The position numbers and the translations under genes were made by a program. The notes beneath the pieces were generated by a model that did not search any database, was not told the origin of the DNA, and worked only from the letters and a program-made list of their open reading frames with translations. From assembly GCF_900101625.1 (NCBI RefSeq), contig NZ_FMYZ01000003.1, positions 558,001 to 622,000 of the forward strand: a stretch of 64,000 bases of DNA, read 5' to 3'. This document shows positions 9,235 to 18,942 of this stretch, one piece after another; positions within the stretch are counted from its first letter, which is position 1; the number at the start of each line of letters is the position of its first letter. The DNA comes from Cupriavidus sp. YR651. Lineage in GTDB: Bacteria > Pseudomonadota > Gammaproteobacteria > Burkholderiales > Burkholderiaceae.

Positions 9235-10791
9235 TCAGACGGTGGTCTCGGGCTTCTGCTTGCGGGACTTGGGCATGTCCGCGAAGACCACGCTGCCCTG
9301 CGGCTTCTTGCCGAACAGCGATCCGGACGTGGTGCCGCCAGAGCAGCCGTTGCCGAAGCTGAAGCCACAGCTCGCCTTGTCGTTGAAGCTGTCCTCGACC
9401 ATTTCCTTGTGCGACGACGGAATCACGAAGCGATCCTCGTAGTTGGCGATGGCCATGGTCTGGTACATGTCTTCCACCTGCGCGGGCGTGAGGCCCACCT
9501 GTTCCAGCACGCCCAGGTCCTGTACGCCGTCGACGACCTCGGATCGCTTGAACGCGCGCATCGCCAGCATGCGATCCAGCGCGGACAGCACGGGAATGAC
9601 ATCGCCGGCGGTCAGCAGGTTGGCCAGGTATTTCACCGGGATGCGCAGGCTCTTCACGTCCGGGATCACGCCATTCATGCCCATGTGGCCGGCCTGCGCC
9701 GCGGTCTGGATCGGGGAGAGCGGCGGGACATACCAGACCATCGGCAGCGTGCGGTATTCCGGATGCAGCGGGAAGGCGATCTTCCACTCGCAGGCCATCT
9801 TGTAGACGGGCGACTTGCTTGCGGCGTCGACCCAGCTTTGCGGAATGCCCTGGCGCAGCGCCTCGGCCTGCACGGCCGGGTCATTCGGGTCCAGGAAGAT
9901 GTCGAGCTGCGACTGGTACAGGTCGCGCGTGTCTTCCACGGCCGCCGCCGATTCGATGCGGTCCGCGTCATACAACATCACGCCGAGATAGCGGATGCGG
10001 CCAACGCAGGTTTCGGCGCAGACGGTCGGCTGGCCGGCCTCGATGCGTGGATAGCAGAACAGGCACTTCTCGGCCTTGCCGCTCTGCCAGTTGAAGTAGA
10101 TCTTCTTGTACGGGCAGCCGGAGATGCACATCCGCCAGCCACGGCACTTGTCCTGGTCCACCAGCACGATGCCGTCGTCCTCGCGCTTGTAGATCGAGCC
10201 GCTGGGGCAGGATGCCACGCACGCCGGGTTCAGGCAGTGCTCGCACAGCCGGGGCAGGTACATCATGAAGGTGTTCTCGAACGTGGAGTACATCTCCTTC
10301 TGCACGTCGTCAAACAGCTTGTCGCGGCTGCGGGAAGCAAATTCGCCGCCCAGGTCGTCCTCCCAGTTCGGGCCCCATTCGATCTTGTCCATCTTCTTGC
10401 CCGTCAGCACGGAAACAGGACGTGCCGTCGGCGGGGTCTGCACCAGCGGGGCGCGCTGCAGATGCTCGTAGTCGTAGGTGAACGGCTCGTAGTAGTCGTC
10501 GATCTGCGGCAGGTTGGGGTTGGCGAACAGGTTGGCGAGGATGCGCAACCGGCCGCCCTGGCGGGGCGTCAGGGTGCCGTCCGGATGACGCTGCCAGCCG
10601 CCTTGCCACTTCTCCTGGTTCTCCCATTCCTTGGGATAGCCAATGCCGGGCTTGGTTTCGACGTTGTTGAACCACGCGTATTCCACGCCGTCGCGGCTGG
10701 TCCACACGTTCTTGCAGGTCACGGAGCAGGTATGGCAGCCGATGCATTTGTCGAGGTTCAGCACCATGGCCACCTGGGCACGGATCTTCAT
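9235..10791 (-). CDS. narH: Respiratory nitrate reductase beta subunit NarH
   Basis: The 518-residue iron-sulfur subunit carries electrons from NarI to NarG. The first cluster motif is at Cys16, 19, 22 and 26 (CIGCHTCSVTC). Further cysteine groups appear near residues 180-245: CEHCLNPACVASCP, CRGWRMCISGCP and CLFCYPR. The Trp in CRGW replaces a cysteine and is the known mark of the NarH 3Fe-4S cluster. Its ATG overlaps the narG stop by 4 nt (ATGA). Confidence 0.98.
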   Translation of the reverse strand: MKIRAQVAMVLNLDKCIGCHTCSVTCKNVWTSRDGVEYAWFNNVETKPGIGYPKEWENQEKWQGGWQRHPDGTLTPRQGGRLRILANLFANPNLPQIDDYYEPFTYDYEHLQRAPLVQTPPTARPVSVLTGKKMDKIEWGPNWEDDLGGEFASRSRDKLFDDVQKEMYSTFENTFMMYLPRLCEHCLNPACVASCPSGSIYKREDDGIVLVDQDKCRGWRMCISGCPYKKIYFNWQSGKAEKCLFCYPRIEAGQPTVCAETCVGRIRYLGVMLYDADRIESAAAVEDTRDLYQSQLDIFLDPNDPAVQAEALRQGIPQSWVDAASKSPVYKMACEWKIAFPLHPEYRTLPMVWYVPPLSPIQTAAQAGHMGMNGVIPDVKSLRIPVKYLANLLTAGDVIPVLSALDRMLAMRAFKRSEVVDGVQDLGVLEQVGLTPAQVEDMYQTMAIANYEDRFVIPSSHKEMVEDSFNDKASCGFSFGNGCSGGTTSGSLFGKKPQGSVVFADMPKSRKQKPETTV

Positions 10792-13700
10792 TGCGCGGCT
10801 CCTTCCTTTTCCGATTGTTCGACCAGCGGGCCTTCCAGCCAGTCGACCTTGTTCATCTTGCGCAGGATGATGAATTCATCCCGGTTGCTGCCCACGGTGC
10901 CGTAGTAGTTGAACCCGTAGGCCAGTTGTGCGTAGCCGCCGATCATGTGCGTGGGCTTGGTCACCGCGCGTGTCACGGAGTTGTGGATGCCGCCGCGCAT
11001 GCCGCTGGTTTCCGCGCCGGGCACGTTCACGATCTTCTCCTGGGCGTGGTACATCAGGCACATGCCCTTCGGAACACGCTGGGACACCACCACGCGGGCG
11101 GTGAGGGTGCCGTTGACGTTGAACACCTCGACCCAGTCGTTGTCGCGGATGCCGTTGGCCTGGGCCTCGGTCTCCGAGATCCATACGTGCGGCCCGCCAC
11201 GCGACAGCGTGAGCATGCGCAGGTTGTCCGAGTAGGTGGAGTGGATGCCCCACTTCTGGTGCGGCGTGATCCAGTTCAGCACCAGCTCCGGATTGCCGTT
11301 CGGCTTGCGGTTGAGCATCGGCGCCACGGTCTTGGTGTCGATGGCCGGCTTGTAGACGCATGCGCCTTCGCCGAAATCGAGCATCCAGCGGTGATCCTGG
11401 TAGAACTGCTGGCGGCCGGTCAGCGTGCGCCATGGAATCAGCTCGTGGACGTTGGTGTAGCCGGCGTTGTAGCTGACTTCCTCCGATTCCAGGCCGGACC
11501 ACGTCGGTGCCGAGATGATCTTGCGCGGCTGCACCTGTACGTCGCGGAAGCGGATCTTGTCGTGCTCGCGGCCAACGGCCAGGTGCGCATGTTCGCGGCC
11601 GGTGATCTTCGACAGCGCTTCCCACGCCTTGACGGCGACGTGGCCATTGGTTTCGGGCGCGAAGGTCAGGATCATCTCCGCGGCATCGATCGCCGATTCC
11701 AGGCGCGGGCGGCCCTGGCTGACGCCGGGTTCGGTGACGGTGTTGCTCAGCCGGCCGATTTCCGCGACTTCATGCTGCGTGTTCCAGTTGATGCCCTTGC
11801 CGCCGTTGCCCAGCTTGTCCAGCAACGGGCCGATCGACGTGAACTTCTTGTAGATGTCGGCGTAGTTGCGTTCCACGACGGTCATGGATGGCGCGGTCTT
11901 GCCGGGGATCAGGTCGCATTCGCCATGCTTCCAGTCCTTCGGGTCGAAGGGCTGGCCGAGTTCCCCCGGGGTGTCATGCATCAGCGGCGTGCAGACCAGG
12001 TCGCGGCGGGTACCAAGGTAGGCGCCGCCAATCTCGCTGAACTTCTTCGCGATGGCCTTGTAGATTTCCCAGTCGGTCTTGCTTTCCCACAGCGGCTGGA
12101 CGGCCTCCGACAGCGGGTGGATGAACGGGTGCATGTCCGACGTGTTGAGGTCGTCCTTCTCGTACCACGTGGCCGTCGGCAGCACGATGTCGCCGTACAG
12201 GCAGGTCGTGCTCATGCGGAAATCCAGCACGGTCAGCAGGTCCAGCTTGCCTTCCGCGGCCGGGCGCACATTCACTTCACCGGGGGTGATCGCGTCGGCT
12301 TCATCGCCGAACACGGCGTTCTGCGTGCCCAGCAGGTACTTGAGGAAGTACTCGTGGCCCTTGCCCGAGCTTCCCAGGATGTTGGACCGCCACACGAACA
12401 TGTTGCGCGGGAAGTTGGCGGGATTGTCGGGATCGTCGCAGGCAAACTCCAGCGCGCCGGACTTGAGCTGGTCGACCGTGTAGGCCACCGGGTCCTGGCC
12501 GGCACGCTCGGCGGCATCCACCACGTCGAGCGGGTTGGTGTTCAGTTGCGGCGCGGACGGCAGCCAGCCCATGCGTTCGGCGCGGGCATTCAGGTCGAGC
12601 AGCGAGAGGCCGTCATAGCGCGCGCGGTCGGCGGTTGGCGCCAGGATTTCGTCCACGGCCAGCTTTTCGTGGCGCCACTGGCTGGTGTGGCTGTAGAAGA
12701 ACGAGGTGCCGTTCATCTGGCGCGGCGGACGCGCCCAGTCCAGCGCGAAGGCCAGCGGGGCCCAGCCGAACTGCGGACGCAGCTTTTCCTGGCCGACATA
12801 GTGCGCCCAGCCACCACCACTCTTGCCCACGCAGCCGCACATCATCAGCAGGTTGATGATGCCCCGGTAGATCATGTCGTTGTGGTACCAGTGGTTCAGC
12901 GCGGCACCCACGATCACCATGCTCTTGCCTTCGGTGCGGTTGGCGTTCTCGGCGAATTCGCGTGCCACCTGGATCACCAGGTGACGCGGCACCGTGGTGT
13001 GCTTTTCCTGCCAGGCGGGCGTGTAGGGCACGTCGTCGTCGTAGCTCGCGGCCACATTGGGGCCGCCCAGGCCCTGGTCGACGCCGTAGTTGGCCATCTG
13101 CAGGTCGTACACGGTGGCGACCAGCGCCGAGGTGCCGTCCGCCAGCGTGATGCGGCGGGCCGGTACACGGCGGCGCAGCAGCGCGTCGTGCTCGCCGCCG
13201 AAGTAGTTGAATCCCACTTCGACGACTTCGTGTTCGCGGTCCAGCATCGACAGCGCGGGGTCGATCTCGCGGCCGGAGTTGCCGTCGCGTGCTTCCAGGT
13301 TCCAGCGGCCCACCTTGGCGCCATCGTCGTGCGCGGCTTCGCCCCAGCGGAAGCCGATGGTGCCATTGGGCACCACCAGCTCGCCGGTCTTGCTGTCGAT
13401 CAGCAGGGTCTTCCAGTCCGGGTGGTTGGCTTCGCCGTGATTGCCGGCCAGGTGCGAGGCGCGCAGGAAGTGATCGGGCACCAGCGTGCCGTCCTGTTCG
13501 CGCAGCATCACCAGCATCGGCATGTCGGTGTAGCGCTTGATGTAGTCGCGGAAGTAGGCGGACCTGGCGTTGGCGTGGAATTCCTTGAGCACCACGTGGC
13601 CCATGGCCATTGCCAGCGCGGCGTCGGTGCCTTGCTTCGGTGCCAGCCAGATGTCGCCGAACTTGACCATTTCGCCGAAGTCGGACGACACCGCCACGGT

Positions 13701-14528
13701 CTTGGTGCCCTTGTAGCGGACCTCGGTGTAGAAGTGGGCGTCCGGCGTGCGCGTCTGCGGCACGTTGGAGCCCCACACCATCAGGTAGGTGGAGTTGTAC
13801 CAGTCGGCCGATTCCGGCACGTCGGTCTGTTCGCCCCAGACCTGCGGGCTGGCCGGCGGCAGGTCGCAGTACCAGTCGTAGAACGACAGGCAGGCGCCGC
13901 CCAGCAGGCTCAGGTAGCGCGCGCCGGCCGCGTAGGACACCATCGACATCGCGGGAATTGGCGAGAAGCCGACCACGCGGTCCGGGCCGAATTGCTTGAC
14001 CGTGTAGGCGTTGGCTGCGGCGATGATCTCGGTGGTGGTGTCCCAGTCCGCGCGCACGAAGCCGCCCTGGCCGCGTACCGACTTGTAGCGCTTCGCTTTC
14101 TCGGGGTCCTGGCTGATGGATGCCCAGGCGGCAATGGGGTCCATGGTCTTGCGGGCCTCGCGCCACATCTCCATCAGGCGGCCACGGATCATCGGATACT
14201 TGACCCGCTGCGCCGAATACACGTACCAGCTGTAGGACGCGCCGCGCGGGCAGCCGCGCGGTTCATGGTTGGGCAGGTCAGGCCGGGTGCGCGGGTAGTC
14301 GGTCTGCTGGGTTTCCCAGGTGATCAGGCCGTTCTTGACGTAGACCTTCCATGAGCACGAACCCGTGCAGTTGACGCCGTGGGTGGAGCGCACGATCTTG
14401 TCGTGCTGCCAGCGGCTGCGATAGCCGTCTTCCCACCGGCGGTCCTCGTCCACGACGGCGCCGTGGCCGTCCGCATAGGTGGACTTCACGCGCGACATGA
14501 ACTTCAGTCGATCCAGAAAATGACTCAT
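10788..14528 (-). CDS. narG: Respiratory nitrate reductase alpha subunit NarG
   Basis: The 1246-residue catalytic subunit carries bis-MGD molybdenum and reduces nitrate to nitrite on the cytoplasmic side of the membrane. The N-terminal FS0 cluster motif is visible as His50, Cys54 and Cys58 (HGVNCTGSC) with a further Cys in RGCPRGAS. The protein has the full length of the family and the usual tail-less N-terminus without a cleaved Tat signal. It is translationally coupled to narH. A perfect hairpin at 14666-14699 separates it from narK2. Confidence 0.98.
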   Translation of the reverse strand: MSHFLDRLKFMSRVKSTYADGHGAVVDEDRRWEDGYRSRWQHDKIVRSTHGVNCTGSCSWKVYVKNGLITWETQQTDYPRTRPDLPNHEPRGCPRGASYSWYVYSAQRVKYPMIRGRLMEMWREARKTMDPIAAWASISQDPEKAKRYKSVRGQGGFVRADWDTTTEIIAAANAYTVKQFGPDRVVGFSPIPAMSMVSYAAGARYLSLLGGACLSFYDWYCDLPPASPQVWGEQTDVPESADWYNSTYLMVWGSNVPQTRTPDAHFYTEVRYKGTKTVAVSSDFGEMVKFGDIWLAPKQGTDAALAMAMGHVVLKEFHANARSAYFRDYIKRYTDMPMLVMLREQDGTLVPDHFLRASHLAGNHGEANHPDWKTLLIDSKTGELVVPNGTIGFRWGEAAHDDGAKVGRWNLEARDGNSGREIDPALSMLDREHEVVEVGFNYFGGEHDALLRRRVPARRITLADGTSALVATVYDLQMANYGVDQGLGGPNVAASYDDDVPYTPAWQEKHTTVPRHLVIQVAREFAENANRTEGKSMVIVGAALNHWYHNDMIYRGIINLLMMCGCVGKSGGGWAHYVGQEKLRPQFGWAPLAFALDWARPPRQMNGTSFFYSHTSQWRHEKLAVDEILAPTADRARYDGLSLLDLNARAERMGWLPSAPQLNTNPLDVVDAAERAGQDPVAYTVDQLKSGALEFACDDPDNPANFPRNMFVWRSNILGSSGKGHEYFLKYLLGTQNAVFGDEADAITPGEVNVRPAAEGKLDLLTVLDFRMSTTCLYGDIVLPTATWYEKDDLNTSDMHPFIHPLSEAVQPLWESKTDWEIYKAIAKKFSEIGGAYLGTRRDLVCTPLMHDTPGELGQPFDPKDWKHGECDLIPGKTAPSMTVVERNYADIYKKFTSIGPLLDKLGNGGKGINWNTQHEVAEIGRLSNTVTEPGVSQGRPRLESAIDAAEMILTFAPETNGHVAVKAWEALSKITGREHAHLAVGREHDKIRFRDVQVQPRKIISAPTWSGLESEEVSYNAGYTNVHELIPWRTLTGRQQFYQDHRWMLDFGEGACVYKPAIDTKTVAPMLNRKPNGNPELVLNWITPHQKWGIHSTYSDNLRMLTLSRGGPHVWISETEAQANGIRDNDWVEVFNVNGTLTARVVVSQRVPKGMCLMYHAQEKIVNVPGAETSGMRGGIHNSVTRAVTKPTHMIGGYAQLAYGFNYYGTVGSNRDEFIILRKMNKVDWLEGPLVEQSEKEGAAQ

Positions 14529-14665
14529 TGTTATGCTCCGCAGAATGCTGTCTGCCGGGACGGCCGGGTGGCCGCTGCAGGGACGCTTTCACTTTACGGA
14601 GCGAGTGCCGCGGCGGCCATTCGCTAGTGGAAGAGGCGCGGCGATGCGATCGGGCTAGAAACGCG

Positions 14666-14699
14666 CCGGCGGCATAGTTCGTTGGAACTATGCCGCCGG
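14666..14699 (-). terminator. Strong hairpin between narK2 and narG (attenuator candidate)
   Basis: Two perfect 14-bp arms, CCGGCGGCATAGTT (14666-14679) and its complement (14686-14699), surround a 6-nt loop. It lies 19 nt downstream of the narK2 stop and about 137 nt before narG. After the hairpin on the minus strand there is only a short T-rich stretch (CGTTTCT), so it may be a weak terminator, an attenuator, or an RNA-stabilising stem that sets different transporter and reductase levels. Confidence 0.7.
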
Positions 14700-14718
14700 A
14701 AGGGATTGACAGGCGGGG

Positions 14719-16107
14719 TCAGCAGGGCATGGTGGCGTTGCGGCGCGCGTAGAACCACCACGTCACCAGCACGCAGCTGACATAGAACAAGATGAAGGCG
14801 TACAGCGCGGCGTCAGGCGATCCGGTCAGCTCCAGCGCGGTGCCGAAGCTCTTGGGGATGAAGAAGCCGCCATAGGCACCGATGGCACCGGAAAAGCCCA
14901 GCACGGCGGCCGATTCCTTGCCGGCGTCCTGCAGCGCCTGGCGTTGCGCGGCGGCGTCCTGGCCGGCGGCGGCGCGCTGGCGCTCGGTCAGGAAGATCAC
15001 GGGAATCATGCGGAAGGTGGAGCCGTTGCCGATGCCCGTCAGCGCGAACAGCGCGATGAACGCCGCCAGGAAGCCCGTGAAGTTGCCGCCGGTGCCACCG
15101 TGGGGCAGCGCCATCAGCACCGCCCAGACGGCGGCGATCATGCCCACGAACGTCCACAGCGTCACGCGTGCGCCGCCAAGCTTGTCCGACATCCAGCCAC
15201 CAACCGGACGCGTCAGCGCGCCGACCAGCGGGCCCAGGAAGGCGTACGCGGTGGGGTTCACGTCGGGGAACTGCGACTTGGTCAGCAGCGCAAGGCCCGC
15301 CGAGAAGCCGATGAAGGAACCGAAGGTGCCCACATAGAGCCAGCACATCAGCCAGTTGTGGGCGCGCCGGAAGATCACGGCTTGCTCGGCGAACGATGCG
15401 CGCGCGTCGGCGATGTCGTGCATGCCGAACCACGCGGCCAGCGCCGACACCGCGATGAACGGCACCCAGACAAAGCCGGCGTTCTGCAGCCACAGGTTCA
15501 GCGTCGCGCCGTTGGCGGCCTGGTAGCTCTGCGAATCGCCGCCCAGCGTGCCGAACACGGACAGCGACACCACCAGCGGCGTGACGAACTGCACCACGGA
15601 CACGCCAAGGTTGCCGATGCCGGCGTTCAGTCCCGTGGCCAGGCCCTTCTTGGCCTTGGGAAAGAAGAAGCTGATGTTGGCCATCGACGAGCTGAAGTTG
15701 GCCCCGCCCAGCCCGCATAGCAGCGCCAGCACCAGCAGCGTCGGATAGCCGGTGGACGGGTCGCGCAGTGCAAAGCCCATGCCCAGCGCCGGGATCAGCA
15801 GCAGCGCGGTGGAGATGGCGGTAAAGCGCCGGCCGCCGAAGATCGGCACCAGGAACGAATAGAAGATGCGCAGCGTGGCGCCGGACAGCGCGGGCAGCGC
15901 GGTCAGCCAGAACAGCTGGTTCTTGGTGAACTGGAAGCCGGCGCGGTCGAGGTTGACGGCCACCACGCTCCAGAGCATCCAGACCACGAACGCCAGCATC
16001 AGCGCGGGGATGGAGATCCAGAGATTGCGATAGGCGATGCGCTCGCCCTTGGATTGCCAGAAGGCCTTGTCTTCAGGCTCCCAGCGGGTCAGTACGGATG
16101 TGCTCAT
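14719..16107 (-). CDS. narK2: Nitrate/nitrite transporter, NarK type II
   Basis: The 462-residue major-facilitator protein has about twelve hydrophobic segments and the nitrate-porter signature GLNAGIGNLGVSVVQF, which closely resembles the Escherichia coli NarK type. Family knowledge: type II members mainly exchange nitrite for nitrate. It lies between narK1 and narG in the same direction, 70 nt after narK1, so the three units may share a transcript. The start is the ATG at 16107 (MSTSVLTRWEPEDKAFW), a typical cytosolic N-terminus. Confidence 0.93.
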   Translation of the reverse strand: MSTSVLTRWEPEDKAFWQSKGERIAYRNLWISIPALMLAFVVWMLWSVVAVNLDRAGFQFTKNQLFWLTALPALSGATLRIFYSFLVPIFGGRRFTAISTALLLIPALGMGFALRDPSTGYPTLLVLALLCGLGGANFSSSMANISFFFPKAKKGLATGLNAGIGNLGVSVVQFVTPLVVSLSVFGTLGGDSQSYQAANGATLNLWLQNAGFVWVPFIAVSALAAWFGMHDIADARASFAEQAVIFRRAHNWLMCWLYVGTFGSFIGFSAGLALLTKSQFPDVNPTAYAFLGPLVGALTRPVGGWMSDKLGGARVTLWTFVGMIAAVWAVLMALPHGGTGGNFTGFLAAFIALFALTGIGNGSTFRMIPVIFLTERQRAAAGQDAAAQRQALQDAGKESAAVLGFSGAIGAYGGFFIPKSFGTALELTGSPDAALYAFILFYVSCVLVTWWFYARRNATMPC

Positions 16108-16177
16108 GACGGGAACTCCCGATGGAGATGCAATGGGCTGCCGCGCGCCCAGTGGGCACGCGGCGGCGGAAAGGGGA

Positions 16178-17467
16178 TCAGGCGGGCTGCGCGGCGAGGC
16201 GGCGGGAATCGTCGCGCTGGCTGTAGTGCATCCACACCAGGCTCACGCAGACCGTGGCGTACATCAGCATGAAGCAGCTGCTGCGCACGCCGGTCAGGTC
16301 CGCCAGCGCGCCGAACAGGATTGGCAGCAGGAAGCCGCCCAGGCCGCCGGCCAGGCCCACCACACCGGAGACGGCGCCGATGTTGTGCGAGAAGTCATTG
16401 GCGATGAACTTGAACACCGAGGCCTTGCCGATCGCGAAGGCGATGCCCACGACGAACAGCAGCACCGTGAACAGCGTCGGCGACAGGCCGATGTGCAGCG
16501 ACAGCGGGCCGCTGGTGGTCTGGATGGTGAGGTCGGTCTGCGGGTAGCTCAGCAGGAAGAAGCCGACCCAGCTGATCCACATCACCCACCACGTGGTGCG
16601 ATGCGCGCCGTACTTGTCGGAGATCCAGCCCCCGATGGCGCGCAGCACGCCGCCTGGCAGCGAGAAGCAGGCGGCCAGGAACGCGGCGATCTTGATGTCG
16701 AAGCCGTATTCGCCGATGTAGTACTTGGTCATCCACAGCGACAGGCCCACATAGCCGCCGAACACCACGGAGTAGTACTGCGAATAGCGCCATACGCGCG
16801 GGTCGCGCAGCATGGCGAGCTGGGCGCGCCAGCCGCCATCGGTGGATGCCACGCGGTGCGCCGGGTTGCTGGCCGAGAACAGCCAGAACACGGCGGCCGT
16901 GATCAGCATGGCGACCGAATAGACCTTCGGCACGATGGTCCACGTGCCGGCCGCGGCGATCAGCGCGGGCGCGACGAACTTGGTCAGCGCGGCGCCCGAA
17001 TTGCCGGCGCCGAAGACGCCCATCGCCAGGCCCTTGCGGCTGGGGGGAAACCAGCGCGCCACGTAGGGCGTGCCCACCGAGAACGAGCCGCCCGCCAGGC
17101 CCAGCAGCAGGCCCAGCGCCAGCAGTTGCCACAGCGTCGTGGCATACGCGATCAGCCAGATCGGAATGACCGTGGCCAGCATCAGCAGGAAGAACACGAT
17201 GCGGCCGCCGTAGCGGTCGGTCCAGATGCCGAGCGGCACGCGGATCAGCGATCCGCTGAGCACCGGCATGGCGGCCAGCAGGCCGAATTCGGTGTCGTTC
17301 AGGCCCAGTTGCTTCTTGAGGGGAATGCCCAGCACCGCGAACACCATCCATACGGCAAAGCAGATGGTGAACGCGAACGTACTGGAAGTGAGAACACTGT
17401 AGGCGCCACGCGGGACCGCGTGCGCCGGAGCCGCGGCGATCGTGCCGGGTGCGGAGGGTGAGGCCAT
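16178..17467 (-). CDS. narK1: Nitrate transporter, NarK type I
   Basis: This 429-residue major-facilitator protein is of the NarK1 subtype, with about twelve membrane spans and the signature GVFGAGNSGAALTKF in place of the type II version. Family knowledge: type I members act as proton/nitrate symporters that start nitrate respiration. The ATG at 17467 is chosen because AGGAG lies 7 nt upstream; an ATG two codons earlier (17473) would leave almost no spacing. It is the first gene of the whole nar block. No convincing FNR box or NarL heptamer was seen upstream. Confidence 0.91.
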   Translation of the reverse strand: MASPSAPGTIAAAPAHAVPRGAYSVLTSSTFAFTICFAVWMVFAVLGIPLKKQLGLNDTEFGLLAAMPVLSGSLIRVPLGIWTDRYGGRIVFFLLMLATVIPIWLIAYATTLWQLLALGLLLGLAGGSFSVGTPYVARWFPPSRKGLAMGVFGAGNSGAALTKFVAPALIAAAGTWTIVPKVYSVAMLITAAVFWLFSASNPAHRVASTDGGWRAQLAMLRDPRVWRYSQYYSVVFGGYVGLSLWMTKYYIGEYGFDIKIAAFLAACFSLPGGVLRAIGGWISDKYGAHRTTWWVMWISWVGFFLLSYPQTDLTIQTTSGPLSLHIGLSPTLFTVLLFVVGIAFAIGKASVFKFIANDFSHNIGAVSGVVGLAGGLGGFLLPILFGALADLTGVRSSCFMLMYATVCVSLVWMHYSQRDDSRRLAAQPA

Positions 17468-17596
17468 GACCATGCTCCTGGGTCGACAATAAGAATTGCT
17501 TCCCAGCGTAGGCACGCGCACATGGTCTGCCTATTCGCCGTGCGCACAGCGGGGGCGCGCGCGGCCCCCGTCGATGGAGCTAGTCCGGTTGGCAGG

Positions 17597-18832
17597 TCAC
17601 GACGCCTCGGGTGCCAGGCCGACGGCGTCTCCGGCCTGCTCCATGCGCACGGCCAGCAGGGCGACGACCAGCGCCACCAGCGGCGCCAGGGCCGCCACCC
17701 ACGGCAACGCGGTCAGGCCCGGGCCGTGATCGACGACCACGCCGCCGAGCCAGGCACCGATGCCGTTGCCCAGATTGAACGCGGCGATATTGAAGCTGGA
17801 GGCGAGGTTCTGGCCCGCACCGCTGGCGTGGCGCAGCACACGCAACTGCAGCGGCGACACGGTGGAAAACGCTGCAACGCCCAGCACGCCGACGAACACC
17901 ACCACCGCCACGTGGTGATGGAGCGAGAACGTCATCGCGGCCAGCACCACCGTCAATGCACCGAGCGCGCCCAGCAGGGCGCCGGTCGGCTTGCGGTCCG
18001 CCATGCGGCCACCGAGGATGTTGCCGATGATCATGCCGCCGCCGAACAGCAGCAGGATCGGGGAGACCGCGGCCTCGCCGTAGCCCGTGACCTTCGTCAA
18101 CAGCGGCTGCACATAGGTGATCACCGCGAAGATGCCGATGGACTGCAAGACCGTCATCAGCAGGCCCAGCAGCACTTGCGGGCGCGCGATGGTCTTCAGT
18201 TCGTCGACCAGCCGCGCCGGGGCGCTGTCATCGCGGCTCTTCTGCACCAGCAGCGCGATGACCGCCAGCGAGACCAGTCCGATCAGGGTCATCGCCCAGA
18301 ACGTGGCGCGCCAGCCGAAGTGCAGGCCCAGCCAGGCGCCGGCGGGCATGCCCAGCAGCGTGGCCAGGGTCAGGCCCGAGAACATGACCGAGATGGCCGA
18401 TGCGCGACGATTGGCGGGCACCAGGCCGGTCGCCACCACGGCGCCGACACCAAAGAACGTACCGTGCGTGAGCGACGTGATCACGCGGGCGATCATCAGC
18501 GTGGTGTAGTCGGGCGCCAGCGCGCAGGCGGCATTGCCGATGGTGTAGATCACCATCAGCGCCATCAGCACCGCCTTGCGCGGCATGCGGCGCGTCGCCA
18601 GGGTCAGCAACGGCGCGCCGGCAAAGACACCCAGCGCGTAGCCGGACACCAGCATGCCGGCGGCCGCGATGGTCACGCCGAGGTCGGCGGAGACCTGCAG
18701 CAGCAGGCCCATGATGACGAATTCCGCACAGCCGATGCCGAACGAGCCGGCGGTGAGTGCATAAAGCGCCACTGGTAGCCGTTCGCGCGGGCCGGTGGAA
18801 GCGGGGGAAGGGGGAGCCAGGGGCGCGGCCAT
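17597..18832 (-). CDS. MFS efflux transporter, DHA1 (AraJ/YdhP-like) family
   Basis: The 411-residue inner-membrane protein has twelve hydrophobic segments and the MFS motif A version GRMADRKPTGALLG between helices. TAGSFGIGCAEFVIMGLLLQV at the start of helix 1 is typical of the AraJ/SotB-like drug and sugar efflux group. The substrate is unknown. The ATG at 18832 has GGAGAG 7 nt upstream and is preferred over one five codons earlier. It is divergent from the LysR gene at 18943, which is its likely regulator. Confidence 0.85.
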   Translation of the reverse strand: MAAPLAPPSPASTGPRERLPVALYALTAGSFGIGCAEFVIMGLLLQVSADLGVTIAAAGMLVSGYALGVFAGAPLLTLATRRMPRKAVLMALMVIYTIGNAACALAPDYTTLMIARVITSLTHGTFFGVGAVVATGLVPANRRASAISVMFSGLTLATLLGMPAGAWLGLHFGWRATFWAMTLIGLVSLAVIALLVQKSRDDSAPARLVDELKTIARPQVLLGLLMTVLQSIGIFAVITYVQPLLTKVTGYGEAAVSPILLLFGGGMIIGNILGGRMADRKPTGALLGALGALTVVLAAMTFSLHHHVAVVVFVGVLGVAAFSTVSPLQLRVLRHASGAGQNLASSFNIAAFNLGNGIGAWLGGVVVDHGPGLTALPWVAALAPLVALVVALLAVRMEQAGDAVGLAPEAS

Positions 18833-18942
18833 GAGGCGTCTCTCCATGAATGGATGGCAATGAAGGTCCGCAGTCTGGGCCTATCCGGCTTATCCAAAAA
18901 CGGGCAAGATCCAGAATCAGCTTCAACGGAATCTTGAGAATC

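Noticed and set aside
10791-14354. A nearly 1200-codon open frame antisense to narG
   Set aside because: Same reason: composition typical of a GC-rich shadow (Val/Gly/His/Arg-rich), no recognisable domain, fully inside narG.
17468-17596. FNR box or NarL sites upstream of narK1
   Set aside because: No sequence here matches TTGAT-N4-ATCAA or a paired TACYNMT arrangement, although anaerobic control is expected.
16037-18778. Two long plus-strand frames opposite narK1 and the MFS exporter
   Set aside because: Both are rich in Arg, Gln and His with no domains, and they lie opposite well-supported transporter genes.
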